From positions 1 through 64,000 of the forward strand of contig NZ_VEDO01000001.1 in assembly GCF_007677875.1 (NCBI RefSeq): a DNA stretch of 64,000 bases, in the 5' to 3' direction. The stretch's first letter is position 1, and every line of letters starts with the position of its first letter. Shown here in pieces: positions 34,821-42,777 of the stretch. A program made the translations under genes and the position numbers. Source of the stretch: Variovorax boronicumulans. GTDB lineage: Bacteria > Pseudomonadota > Gammaproteobacteria > Burkholderiales > Burkholderiaceae_C. The notes beneath the pieces are model-generated. The model made no database searches. It was not told the DNA's origin and worked only from the letters and a program-made list of their open reading frames with translations.

Positions 34821-35720
34821 ATGAGCCTGGATGTCCAGTCCCTGACCCTGCTCGTCCAGATCCTGGATGCCGGCAACCTGGCCGAAGCCGCGCGCCGCAT
34901 GAAGATGAGCCGGGCCAACGTGAGCTACCACCTGAACCAGGTCGAGCGCGCCATCGGCCAGCAACTGATCCGCCGCACCACGCGCCGGCTGGAGGCGACT
35001 GAGATCGGCCTGAAGCTCTACGCGCACGGCCGCGTGATCCAGAACGAGTTGCTGGCCGCGCGTGAGGCCATCGCCACGCTGGGCCAGGAACTCAGCGGCC
35101 GCGTGCGCCTGTCGGTGCCCAGCGGCTACGGCCAGCTGGCCATGTCGCCCTGGTTGCTGGAGTTCAAGCGCCTGCACCCTGCCATCGTGCTCGACGTGCT
35201 GTTCGAGAACCGCGTGGAAGACCTCATGCGCGACGAGGTGGACGTGGCCGTGCGCGTGCTGTCCGAGCCGCCGCAGAACCTGGTGGCGCGCGACCTGGGG
35301 CCGGTGCGCTTCGTGGCCTGCGCCTCGCGCGACTACGCCGCGCGGGCAGGCCTGCCGCAGCGCCTGGAAGACCTGCAGCACACGCCGCTGTTGACGGCCG
35401 CCGTGATCGGCAAGCAGTTGCGCCTGGCCGCCTACCAGGGCGAGGAGCGGCACGAGGTGCTGATCGAGCCCACGCTAATCTCGGAGAACTTCATGTTCTT
35501 GCGCGACGCCGTGCTGGCCGGCCTGGGCGTGGGCCTGGTGCCTGACTACACCGTGCGCGACCTGGTGCAGGCCGGCACCGTGGTGACGGCGCTGGACGCG
35601 TGGCGGCTGTCCATTTTCGGCACGCGCATGCACCTGTTGTACATGCCGAACCGCCACCACACGCGGGCGATGGCGACGTTCATCGACTACATCCTGCGAC
35701 GCGCGCAGCAGCGCGATTAG
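34821..35720 (+). CDS. LysR-family transcriptional regulator
   Basis: The 299-residue protein has the LysR N-terminal HTH (LTLLVQILDAGNLAEAARRM, then SRANVSYHLNQVERAIG) and a C-terminal effector domain starting near residue 88 (GRVRLSVPSGYGQLAM). It belongs to the CrgA-like group with a short linker. It faces away from the acyl-CoA degradation operon and is its probable regulator, with an acyl-CoA or free acid as likely effector. Confidence 0.92.
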   Translation: MSLDVQSLTLLVQILDAGNLAEAARRMKMSRANVSYHLNQVERAIGQQLIRRTTRRLEATEIGLKLYAHGRVIQNELLAAREAIATLGQELSGRVRLSVPSGYGQLAMSPWLLEFKRLHPAIVLDVLFENRVEDLMRDEVDVAVRVLSEPPQNLVARDLGPVRFVACASRDYAARAGLPQRLEDLQHTPLLTAAVIGKQLRLAAYQGEERHEVLIEPTLISENFMFLRDAVLAGLGVGLVPDYTVRDLVQAGTVVTALDAWRLSIFGTRMHLLYMPNRHHTRAMATFIDYILRRAQQRD

Positions 35721-36021
35721 CAAGCGGCGCCGTGGCGTCCCTCTTTTGGGCGGCGGCCTGTCGGACCCCCGTCATGGGCGCGACCGGTGCCATCACGGCT
35801 TCTGAGGCTGCGGCGCCACAGCGCCGTCCGGCCGCCCGCGCAGCGGGTGTTTGCCAGGCCCCGATCCGGTAGACTTTCGCCCGCGTTGGGCAGCCGTGGT
35901 GTACACGCGCGGCCTTGCAGCGCGAGCCCCCTGGGCCGCGCAAGACTTCTCCGGTGGATGGGTGTGGCCTTCCGGGCTTGGCACGGTGGGCCGAAAGGCA
36001 AAAACAGACCGAAAGCTGACG
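35721..36021. other. Long leader region before the IF-1 gene
   Basis: 301 bases without a gene. The stretch holds several GC-rich inverted repeats, e.g. GCTGCGGCGCCACAGCGCC near 35810, and the last 30 bases before the ATG are A-rich (GGCAAAAACAGACCGAAAG). No known riboswitch could be recognised. It may be a long structured 5' leader of infA or simply spacer. Confidence 0.4.
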
Positions 36022-36258
36022 ATGGCCAAGGAAGACCTGATCGAGATGAACGGCGTGGTCGAGGAGGTGCTGCCCGACTCGCGCTACCGCGTCGTACTGG
36101 AGAACGGCCACAGCCTTGTGGCCTACAGCGCCGGCAAGATGCGCAAACACCATATTCGCATCCTGGCGGGGGACCGCGTGACGCTGGAACTCTCGCCCTA
36201 CGACCTCAGCAAGGGCCGCATCAAATTCCGACACCTGGAGACGCGCGGGCCCCGCTGA
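36022..36258 (+). CDS. infA: Translation initiation factor IF-1
   Basis: The 78-residue OB-fold protein reads [20 protein letters not shown] and continues to the conserved [15 protein letters not shown] and [14 protein letters not shown] segments. It binds the ribosomal A-site region during initiation. It has a few extra C-terminal residues beyond the usual 72. Many Burkholderiales carry two infA genes, one in the ribosomal-protein cluster; this one stands alone and is probably the additional copy. It ends three bases before the converging permease stop. Confidence 0.95.
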   Translation: MAKEDLIEMNGVVEEVLPDSRYRVVLENGHSLVAYSAGKMRKHHIRILAGDRVTLELSPYDLSKGRIKFRHLETRGPR

Positions 36259-36261
36259 GCG

Positions 36262-37875
36262 TCAGGTCGGCTTGCTGCGCAGCGTGCGGCTCAGCAGCAC
36301 CACCGGCAGCAGGCCCACCAGCACCAGCGCCAGCGAGGGCAGGGCGGCTTCGCCCAGGCGCTCGTCGCGGGCCAACTGGTAGGCCACCACGGCCAGCGTG
36401 TCGGTGTTGAACGGCCGCAGCACCATGGTGGCAGGCAACTCCTTCATCACGTCCACGAACACCAGCAGCGCCGCCGCGGCCGCCGAGCGGTGCAGTAGCG
36501 GCCAGTGCACCCGCGCCATGAGCCCGAAGCCGCCCGTGCCCATGGTGCGCGCGGAGTCGTCGAAGCTCTGCGGAATGCGCGCATAGCCGCTCTGCATGGA
36601 CTGCAGCGCCACGGCGCAAAAGCGCACGAGGTAGGCCCAGACGATGCCCAGCGCCGTGGCCGTGACCCAGTAGGCCGCGCCCAGTTGGGGCATGGTTTGC
36701 TGCAGCCAGCCCACCGGCAGCAGCAGCCCGACCACGATGACCGCGCCCGGCACGGCGTAGCCCAGGCCCACCAGCTGCACGGCGGCGCGCTGCAGCTTTT
36801 GCGGTGTGCGGCGTACGCAAAAGGCCAGGAACAGCGCCAGCGCCACGGCGACAGCAGAGGTCAGCGCGCCGAGCCAGATGCTGTTGGTGGCCCATTGCGT
36901 GAAGCGGTCCCAGGGCAGCACCGACCAGTCGGCGGCCAGCGGCCGCAACATGAACGCCACCGGCAGCACGAAGCCCATCAGCACCGGAAACACGCACAGC
37001 GCCTGGGCCAGCAGCTGGCGTGCGCCGGTCAGCACCAGCGGCCGGCCGTCGTGGCTGCCGGCGCGCCCGCGCGTGCTGGCGAAGCGCATGCGCGCCTGGG
37101 CGCGCTGCTCGAGCGCGAGCAGCAGCACGACGAACACCAGCAGCATGGTCGCCAGCTGGGCCGCGGCGATGCGGTTGTCCATGGCCAGCCAGGCCTTGTA
37201 GATGCCGGCGGTGAACGTCTGGATGCCGAAGTAGCTGGAGACGCCGAAGTCGGCCAGCGTTTCCATCAGCGCCAGCGCCGTGCCGGCCGCGATCGCCGGC
37301 CGCGCCATCGGCAGCGCGACCTCGCGGATGCGCCGGGCCAGCGGTGCGCCGAGCAGGCGTGCGGCCTCCATCAGGTGCGCGGCGCGCTCGGCCAGCGCGG
37401 TGCGGGCCAGCAGGTAGACATAGGGATACAGCGCGAACGTGAACACGATGGCCGCGCCGCCCAGGCTGCGCACTTCGGGCAGCACGCGGCCGCGCAGATG
37501 GAGGATTTCGCGCAGCCAGGTCTGGGCCGGGCCGCCGAATTGCAGGAAATCGGTGTAGGCGTACGCCACCACATAGGCCGGCATGGCCAGCGGCAGCAGC
37601 AGGGCCCATTCCAGCGTGCGCCGGCCGCGGAAGTCGAAGAGGGTGACGCAGGCCGCCGCGCCCGTGCCCACCAGCACCACGCCCACGCCGACCATGGCCG
37701 ACAGGCCCAGGGTGGTGGCGATGTAGCCGGGCAGGACGGTCTGGCGCAGCTCGCGCAGGATCTGCGCGGTCTGCGCATCCCACTGCGCCCAGGACGCCAG
37801 CACCGCGAGCACGGGCAGCGTAAGCAGCGTCGCGACCAGCAACATGCAGGACAGGGAGAGCCAGCGACGGGGCAT
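36262..37875 (-). CDS. fbpB: Iron(III) ABC transporter permease
   Basis: The 537-residue inner-membrane protein has about 12 hydrophobic segments and two copies of the permease EAA-type loop (MEAARLLGAPLARRIREVALP in the first half, FDDSARTMGTGGFGLMARVHWP in the second). The doubled FbpB/SfuB layout is typical of ferric iron or thiamine uptake systems. The ATG at 37875 is chosen because the first membrane helix follows; the frame extends further upstream. No periplasmic binding protein gene is beside it. It is divergent from the ATPase gene across a Fur-like box. Confidence 0.9.
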   Translation of the reverse strand: MPRRWLSLSCMLLVATLLTLPVLAVLASWAQWDAQTAQILRELRQTVLPGYIATTLGLSAMVGVGVVLVGTGAAACVTLFDFRGRRTLEWALLLPLAMPAYVVAYAYTDFLQFGGPAQTWLREILHLRGRVLPEVRSLGGAAIVFTFALYPYVYLLARTALAERAAHLMEAARLLGAPLARRIREVALPMARPAIAAGTALALMETLADFGVSSYFGIQTFTAGIYKAWLAMDNRIAAAQLATMLLVFVVLLLALEQRAQARMRFASTRGRAGSHDGRPLVLTGARQLLAQALCVFPVLMGFVLPVAFMLRPLAADWSVLPWDRFTQWATNSIWLGALTSAVAVALALFLAFCVRRTPQKLQRAAVQLVGLGYAVPGAVIVVGLLLPVGWLQQTMPQLGAAYWVTATALGIVWAYLVRFCAVALQSMQSGYARIPQSFDDSARTMGTGGFGLMARVHWPLLHRSAAAAALLVFVDVMKELPATMVLRPFNTDTLAVVAYQLARDERLGEAALPSLALVLVGLLPVVLLSRTLRSKPT

Positions 37876-37922
37876 CGTGAAAGGCAGGGGAGGGGGCAAG
37901 CGTGCGGCGGCTGGCGCGCGGG

Positions 37923-37941
37923 GATGAGAATTGTACGCATC
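37923..37941. promoter_or_regulatory. Fur-like box between permease and ATPase genes
   Basis: GATGAGAATTGTACGCATC is a 19-base imperfect palindrome whose core resembles Fur boxes of beta-proteobacteria (TGAGAATTRTT type). It lies 22 bases before the ATPase start and 47 bases before the permease start. It could therefore repress both divergent genes when iron is plentiful. Confidence 0.6.
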
Positions 37942-37963
37942 ACGCTGCCTACAATCGCCGACC

Positions 37964-39034
37964 ATGTTCCTGGATGTCTCTCACCTGGTCGTGCAGTACG
38001 CCGGCCGCGCGCGGCCGGCCGTGGCCGATGTCAGCTTCGGCCTGGCGGCCGGCGAGATCGGCGTGCTGATCGGCCCCTCGGGCTGCGGCAAGACCACCTT
38101 GCTGCGCACCGTTGCGGGCCTCGAGCCTGCGCAGGGTGGAGAGATCCGGCTGTCGGGCACACCGGTCAGTGCGCCCGGCCTGCAACTGCCGGCCGAGCAG
38201 CGCCGCATCGGCATGGTGTTCCAGGACTACGCGCTGTTCCCGCACCTGGACGTGGGCCGCAACGTGGGCTTCGGCCTGGCGGCCATGCCCAGAGCCGAGC
38301 GCGCCGCGCGCGTGGCTGAGGTGCTGGAACTGGTGGGCCTGGCCGGTGCCGAGCGGCGCGCGCCGCACGAGCTCTCGGGCGGGCAGCAGCAGCGCGTGGC
38401 GCTGGCGCGTGCGCTGGCGCCACGACCGCAACTCATGCTGCTGGACGAGCCTTTCTCCAACCTCGACGTGGAGCTGCGTGAGCGGCTCGCGCACGAGGTG
38501 CGCGCCATCCTCAAGGCCGCCAAGACCACGGCGCTGTTTGTGACGCACGACCAGCTGGAGGCCTTCGCCATCGGCGATGCGATCGGTGTCATGCACGAAG
38601 GGCGGCTACACCAGTGGGCCGACGCGTACACGCTGTACCACCGGCCGGCCACGCGCTTCGTGGCCGATTTCATCGGCCACGGGGTGTTCGCGCCGGCCAC
38701 GGTCTCGACCATGGATGGACGTGTGGTGCTGGAAACGCCACTGGGCCCGGTCAACGGCGCGGCTGCGGCGCAGGCTGCCGCCAGCCTTGCGCAGGGCGGC
38801 CCGCAAGACCTGCTGCTGCGGGCCGACGACGTGGTGCACGACGACGACGCGCCGGTCAAGGCCGAGGTGGTGCGCAAAGCCTTCCGCGGGTCGGAGTTCC
38901 TCTACACGCTCAGGCTGGCATCGGGCGAGACGGTGCTGGCGCATGTGCCCAGCCACCATGACCACCGCATCGGCGAGTGGATCGGGGTGCGTGCGGATCT
39001 GGACCATGTGGTGATGTTTCCGCGGGGCGAATAA
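37964..39034 (+). CDS. fbpC: Iron(III) ABC transporter ATP-binding protein
   Basis: The 356-residue ATPase has Walker A GPSGCGKTTLLR, Q-loop FQDYALFPHL, signature LSGGQQQRVALARAL, Walker B LMLLDEPFSNLD, and the H-loop LFVTHDQLEAF. A C-terminal TOBE-like regulatory domain begins near residue 240. It powers the divergent permease; the FbpC/PotA-like lengths and the Fur-type box favour ferric iron. The ATG at 37964 is preferred over an upstream in-frame codon. Confidence 0.92.
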   Translation: MFLDVSHLVVQYAGRARPAVADVSFGLAAGEIGVLIGPSGCGKTTLLRTVAGLEPAQGGEIRLSGTPVSAPGLQLPAEQRRIGMVFQDYALFPHLDVGRNVGFGLAAMPRAERAARVAEVLELVGLAGAERRAPHELSGGQQQRVALARALAPRPQLMLLDEPFSNLDVELRERLAHEVRAILKAAKTTALFVTHDQLEAFAIGDAIGVMHEGRLHQWADAYTLYHRPATRFVADFIGHGVFAPATVSTMDGRVVLETPLGPVNGAAAAQAAASLAQGGPQDLLLRADDVVHDDDAPVKAEVVRKAFRGSEFLYTLRLASGETVLAHVPSHHDHRIGEWIGVRADLDHVVMFPRGE

Positions 39035-39093
39035 GGCGGTGCACTAGGTGGTGGTGCGTGCCTGGGAGGGACGGACTGTACGGAATATGCCGA

Positions 39094-39342
39094 ATGACCT
39101 CGCACACCATCGGACTCGAACAAGGCCGCGCCACCCTGCCCGTCCTGGCCTCGCGCGCGCATGCCGGCGAGCCGAGTCTGTTGACGCGACACGGCTAGCC
39201 TTACGCTGCGATCGTGCCGCCTGAGATGCCGGCCCAGGCGCGACCGCGTGCGCGCTTCCTTGCATTGCGCGGCACGGGCCGAGGGTCGTGGGGTGCGTCG
39301 CCGGCGGATGCCGTGGCGAAACTGCGCGACGGGTGGGCCTGA
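39094..39342 (+). pseudogene. Phd/YefM-like antitoxin with in-frame stop
   Basis: The frame starts LEQGRATLPVLASRAHAGEP and reaches SLLTRHG, the usual antitoxin core before a Lys-Pro. It then meets TAG at 39196-39198. The same frame reads on as PYAAIVPPEMPAQARPRARF to a TGA at 39340-39342. A single change from a Lys codon (AAG) to TAG would explain it. The stop overlaps the PIN-toxin start as TGATG, the standard antitoxin-toxin coupling. The full-length product would be 82 residues. As it stands the gene is broken. Confidence 0.72.
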
Positions 39343-39823
39343 TGGCGGCTGCGCGGGCGTCGGCTCGCAAGAATTCCGCCCTTGCGGCAGTGGCCGTCCT
39401 CTGGGGCGGCCTGCAGCACGAAGACCTCGTCGTGGTGGATTCGGCGCCGCTGATCTACCCGCTGGACGGTCATCCGGCGTTCGCACCCCTCATCGAAGGC
39501 TTGTTCGACGCCTACGAGAGCGGCGTCGTGCGGATCGCGCTGTCGACCATCGCCGTGACCGAGGTGCTGGCCGGGCCGTTCAAGCACGCCAAGAGCGCTG
39601 GCCAAACACTACGAGGAGGTGCTAGCTGATTTCGAGCTTGTGCCGGTGTCGCAGGACATCGCCGTGACGGCCGCTCGCCTGCGCGCCGGCACTGGGCTGC
39701 GCCTGCCCGACGCCTTGCAGGCGGCCACTGCGGCCGGAGGTCGGCGCTGTTGCGCTGGTCACGCCCGACCGCGATTTTTCGCGGCTTACGGGGCTGCGGG
39801 TGATCGTCGGGGGCGGCGCGTAG
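39342..39823 (+). pseudogene. PIN-domain (VapC-like) toxin, frameshifted
   Basis: The first frame carries VVDSAPLIYPLDGHPAFAPL with the first acidic PIN residue and TEVLAGPFKHA. The sequence then continues in the next frame as ALAKHYEEVLADFELVPVSQ and LRLPDALQAAT, and in the third frame as VGAVALVTPDRDFSRLTGLR, ending at a TAG at 39821-39823. Two frameshifts, near 39593 and near 39735, are therefore needed. An intact relative would be a ribonuclease blocked by the antitoxin upstream. Both partners are dead. Confidence 0.75.
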
Positions 39824-40296
39824 TTCAGCCGTTTTGACGCGCGCATGTCCCGGGGGCTGCGCTTGAGTGTCCGCGCGAACTGCTGCGGCGATCACACAAG
39901 CCAGCATGTGTGCCACCAGTGGCCGCGGCGAGACATCAGGATCCAGCTTGGCCGCAGGGCGCCCTGCCGGACGTCACGAGATACGCGCTTGCTGCGCGGC
40001 TTTCCACTCGTATTCGCCTCACTGCCGATTGCGCTGCAACTCCGGGCTCAGACTCGCGGCGTTGCGCCCCGGAGCCGTTCCTATGCTGCGCAGCCTTTGC
40101 CCTTGCGCCCTCAGCGTCTGCAGCATCACCCGTTCTTCAGGCGGCAACTGCTGGAATCTTCTCGCCTTCTTCACAGCCGACGTTATCGGCCGGGTGTTGC
40201 ATTTCGGTTGTGGAGCCGTCGAGCTCCTTCAGTGCGCACAACACATCACCCGAATCTGGGGCAGCAATCGAAGAAACCGGATCGTTAGAGAGAAGC
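39824..40296 (-). mobile_element. IS30-like transposase relic
   Basis: On the minus strand about 39985-40170 translates to RRRFQQLPPEERVMLQTLRA and then QGQRLRSIGTAPGRNAASLS, PELQRNRQ. This resembles the N-terminal HTH of IS30-family transposases (LxxEERxxIxxLxxxGxSxRxIAxxLGRxxSTISRELRRN). A stop follows, and no catalytic DDE part or terminal repeats are seen. The rest of this 470-base stretch holds no credible gene. It marks a mobile-element scar at the border of the accessory region. Confidence 0.45.
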
Positions 40297-40536
40297 TTAT
40301 TTTCCTGATTTGACGTGACTGCAAATCCAGCTAAGCCAAGTCTTCAGCAATTCTTCGCCCGGCTCTCCCAAGCCAAGCATCCTGGCTTGCGAGTTATATC
40401 CAGCGATTGTGGTCAATAGACCGCCGATCACGCTCAGCCAGTACCAATTTTTGCTCGGATTATCGATGAGTAACCAGGGTCCTAGGCAGAAAAAGATCCC
40501 AAGGAAGAGCGCGAGCGTGGTTAGCTTGGGCTTCAT
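40297..40536 (-). CDS. Small membrane protein, candidate immunity protein
   Basis: The 79-residue protein has two hydrophobic helices (LTTLALFLGIFFCLGPWLLI and WYWLSVIGGLLTTIAGY), so it should sit in the inner membrane. Its ATG overlaps the stop of the preceding short toxin-tail frame by ATGA, the same coupling seen for the other immunity genes in this array. Low GC compared with the surroundings supports transfer. No family is recognised. An immunity role against an envelope-active toxin is inferred from position and topology only. Confidence 0.55.
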   Translation of the reverse strand: MKPKLTTLALFLGIFFCLGPWLLIDNPSKNWYWLSVIGGLLTTIAGYNSQARMLGLGEPGEELLKTWLSWICSHVKSGK

Positions 40537-40754
40537 TTTTTTGAACAAATCTGAGAATCGATTTGGTCGCGAACTGATTGAAGGTCCGGCTTGACCAGTT
40601 GTTCGCTGACTTCGTTGACGAGGACAAGAGGTACTCCTGTTCTTTTTGAAAAAGCTGCTGCGGCTGTGTCAACGACTAACGTGTCGACAATAGTCTTTCC
40701 AGCGCTTGGCTTAAAAAATTGCTCCAGCAAACCAGTTACACCTGCGGCACACAT
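40533..40754 (-). pseudogene. Orphan toxin-tail fragment
   Basis: The 73-residue frame contains GVTGLLEQFFKPSAGKTIVD and then TLVVDTAAAAFSKRTGVPLV, ending QICSKK. Upstream in another frame lies AAWFDTSQQARDRCNLNQLA, then RETNMN, which appears to continue into this frame after a one-base shift near 40757. It has no export signal or own RBS. It is best read as the truncated C-terminal piece of a CdiA-type protein, left with its immunity gene directly downstream. The domain is not recognised. Confidence 0.45.
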
Positions 40755-40844
40755 TCATGTTGGTCTCGCGCGCCAACTGATTCAAGTTGCATCTATCGCG
40801 CGCCTGCTGGCTGGTGTCGAACCAGGCAGCCTGCGCGCCTTACT

Positions 40845-41579
40845 TCAGGGGCGGTTGGACGGAACGGCGCGTTCGATCATAGGAAATATCAAGAGTGCCT
40901 CTGATCTTTTTGGTTCGCTTCCAGAAGCATATCCATCAGCGCCAATTCCAATTAGCCCCCGGGTGCTGTAGTACCACTTTCGCGTCTGTATTTCGACTTC
41001 TAGGCTGCCGTTCGATAGTTTTCTGATTTGCGCCTCAGTAGCGTAAGCTGAGCCCAGTACGCCCTCGCCCCCATAACTGGCGCTAATTTCCCGAATGACG
41101 ATCTTGCCTTCCACGCACCCAATTTGTGGGAGGGCCAGGGGAACTTCGTATTCCTCGTATATGTGCGTGTCCTCGCCCTTTAAATAGAGAATCAACGCGT
41201 TCTTTGTCTGTCGAATGACGACGTAAGAGGTCTTGTAGAAGTCCGAGTAATCCGAATAAGTGTAGGTTTTGTCGCCATCGGAAAATTTCTGTCCAGGCAT
41301 GGCTTTTCTTGCCGCTTCAACTTTTTTGAAGTGTATGGGCTTGTGTTGTGTGAGTCGATATCTTCGTTCTCTGGCTGAAAAACCTTCAACGGTGAATTGG
41401 GGAATTAGTATGTTTCTATTATTTGAGTAGCTTCCGGAGATATCTTGACAGCCTGTGATTGATAGGTTGACGGGGTTCCATTCAATATGTGAAGGGTCTT
41501 GTTTTGGACTGATTGAGCACCCTGTCAAAAATAGCGCGAAGAGGCTGGCAGAGACCAATTTTTGGCGTGAATTAATCAT
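40845..41579 (-). CDS. Lipoprotein, candidate CDI immunity protein (copy 2)
   Basis: The 244-residue protein has a lipoprotein signal (LVSASLFALFLTGC, lipobox LTGC) and a mature domain with DISGSYSNNRN, FSDGDKTYTYSDYSDFY and GADGYASGSEPKRSEALLIF. It is about three-quarters identical by eye to the gene at 42040-42777, so the two are duplicates. Its start overlaps the stop of a toxin-tail remnant as TAATG. An envelope lipoprotein next to a toxin tail suggests it blocks a toxin acting in the periplasm or outer membrane. Its GC content is clearly below that of the flanking genome. Confidence 0.7.
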   Translation of the reverse strand: MINSRQKLVSASLFALFLTGCSISPKQDPSHIEWNPVNLSITGCQDISGSYSNNRNILIPQFTVEGFSARERRYRLTQHKPIHFKKVEAARKAMPGQKFSDGDKTYTYSDYSDFYKTSYVVIRQTKNALILYLKGEDTHIYEEYEVPLALPQIGCVEGKIVIREISASYGGEGVLGSAYATEAQIRKLSNGSLEVEIQTRKWYYSTRGLIGIGADGYASGSEPKRSEALLIFPMIERAVPSNRP

Positions 41580-41671
41580 TATTTCTTAAATGCAGTTCCG
41601 ATAGTGGTCCACACGTCTGTCGGCAGTAGGACGCTAAGCGAAAATGGTGTTGCGAGCAGAACGTTCAGCTG
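41579..41671 (-). pseudogene. Second copy of a CdiA-CT tail, remnant
   Basis: The last 30 codons read LNVLLATPFSLSVLLPTDVW and TTIGTAFKK before TAA. This matches the end of the intact toxin module at 42774 (LNVVLATPFALSVLLPTEVW). Similarity stops abruptly at the LNV, so the rest of this toxin copy was lost. The stop overlaps the following immunity gene as TAATG. It shows that a toxin-immunity pair was duplicated and then trimmed. Confidence 0.75.
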
Positions 41672-42039
41672 GAAACAGCTGCTGGCAAACCATGCCTTGC
41701 AAATCCTGCGCCCATCACTCCGCAGAACCGCCAACCAGATCAACAGCTTGGGAGTTGTTCAGGGCGGACTCCGTAGCCATGCGGGAGGCTGAGGTATTTC
41801 GCCCTTCTTGCTGCAGCTACTCGAATCTCGACGCATCTGCGCACCTTACCTCGTGGGCAGAGTGTTGCATTTCGGATTTGACGCCGCCCAAGTATTGCGC
41901 TTCAGTCTTGGCCCCCACTGAAGAGCGTTGTAGTTCGGGTCGCTGCTGTTTAACCGGCCGTGTCAATTAGTTTAACTTTGCATCAATCGCACGCACGCTT
42001 GCTTGCTGGGGTGTAACTGGGTAGCCTGCACGCCTTGCT
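41672..42039 (-). other. Degenerate spacer between duplicated immunity genes
   Basis: There is no intact gene in these 368 bases. Just after the copy-1 immunity gene the bases resemble those after copy 2 (both have CAGGCTRCC and CCAGCMAGCA-type stretches), so the downstream flank was duplicated as well. A short minus-strand frame, MATESALNNSQAVDLVGG from 41780, might be a worn VENN-like pretoxin segment, but this is weak. Confidence 0.4.
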
Positions 42040-42777
42040 TCAGGGGCGGTTGGAAGGAGCGACGCCTTCGATCATGGGAAATATCAGGAGTGCCTCTGAT
42101 CTTCTAGGCTCGCTTCCAGAAGCATATCCATCGGCACCAATTCCAAGGAGCCCCCGAGTACTGTAGTACCAGTTTCGCGTCCTTTTTTCTACCTCTAAGC
42201 TGCCATCCGATATTTTTCTGATCCGCGTCTCCGTCGCATAGGCCGACCCCAGTGCTCCCTCACCCCCGTAACTAGCGCTGATCTTCCGAACAACGATCTT
42301 CCCGTCAGTGCACCCTATTTCTGGGAGGGCCAAGGGGACGTGGTACTCTTCGTACATCTGCTTGTCTTCTCCTTTTAATTGGAGAGTCAATGCATCCATT
42401 GTTTGTCGAATGACGATTTGAGAATTTTTGTAAAAATCCGAGTAGTCTGAATACGTGTAGGTCTTGTCGTCTTCGGAAAATCTCTGTCCGGGCATTGCTC
42501 TCTTTGTTGCTTCGACTTTTTTGAATGGTATGGGCTTGTATCGCGTGAGGCGGTATTTCCTTTCTCTGCCTGGAAAGCTTTCAATGGTAAATTGAGAAAC
42601 TAGTATTCTTTTTTTGTCGGAGTAGACTCCGGAAATGTCGGGGCATCCTGCGTTCGACAAGTTGACCGGGTCCCATTCGATTGTCGAAGGGTTTTTTCCG
42701 GGAGTAATTGAGCAGCCCACCAGAAATAACAAGAAGAGATTAGATATGAGTAATTTTTGGTGTAGGGTTATCATCAT
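42040..42777 (-). CDS. Lipoprotein, candidate CDI immunity protein (copy 1)
   Basis: The 245-residue protein has a lipoprotein signal (LLISNLFLLFLVGC, lipobox LVGC) and the same mature domain as the gene at 40845 (DISGVYSDKKR, FSEDDKTYTYSDYSDFY, GADGYASGSEPRRSEALLIF). The ATG at 42777 overlaps the toxin stop by ATGA, so it is chosen over the longer frame at 42807. It is the direct partner of the toxin module upstream. Family not recognised; an immunity role is inferred from the toxin-immunity layout. Confidence 0.75.
   Translation of the reverse strand: MMITLHQKLLISNLFLLFLVGCSITPGKNPSTIEWDPVNLSNAGCPDISGVYSDKKRILVSQFTIESFPGRERKYRLTRYKPIPFKKVEATKRAMPGQRFSEDDKTYTYSDYSDFYKNSQIVIRQTMDALTLQLKGEDKQMYEEYHVPLALPEIGCTDGKIVVRKISASYGGEGALGSAYATETRIRKISDGSLEVEKRTRNWYYSTRGLLGIGADGYASGSEPRRSEALLIFPMIEGVAPSNRP

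Noticed and set aside
39845-40313. Plus-strand frames of 130-150 codons in the IS30-relic stretch
   Set aside because: Three frames are open at once with no RBS and no family; the minus strand carries the recognisable HTH pattern.
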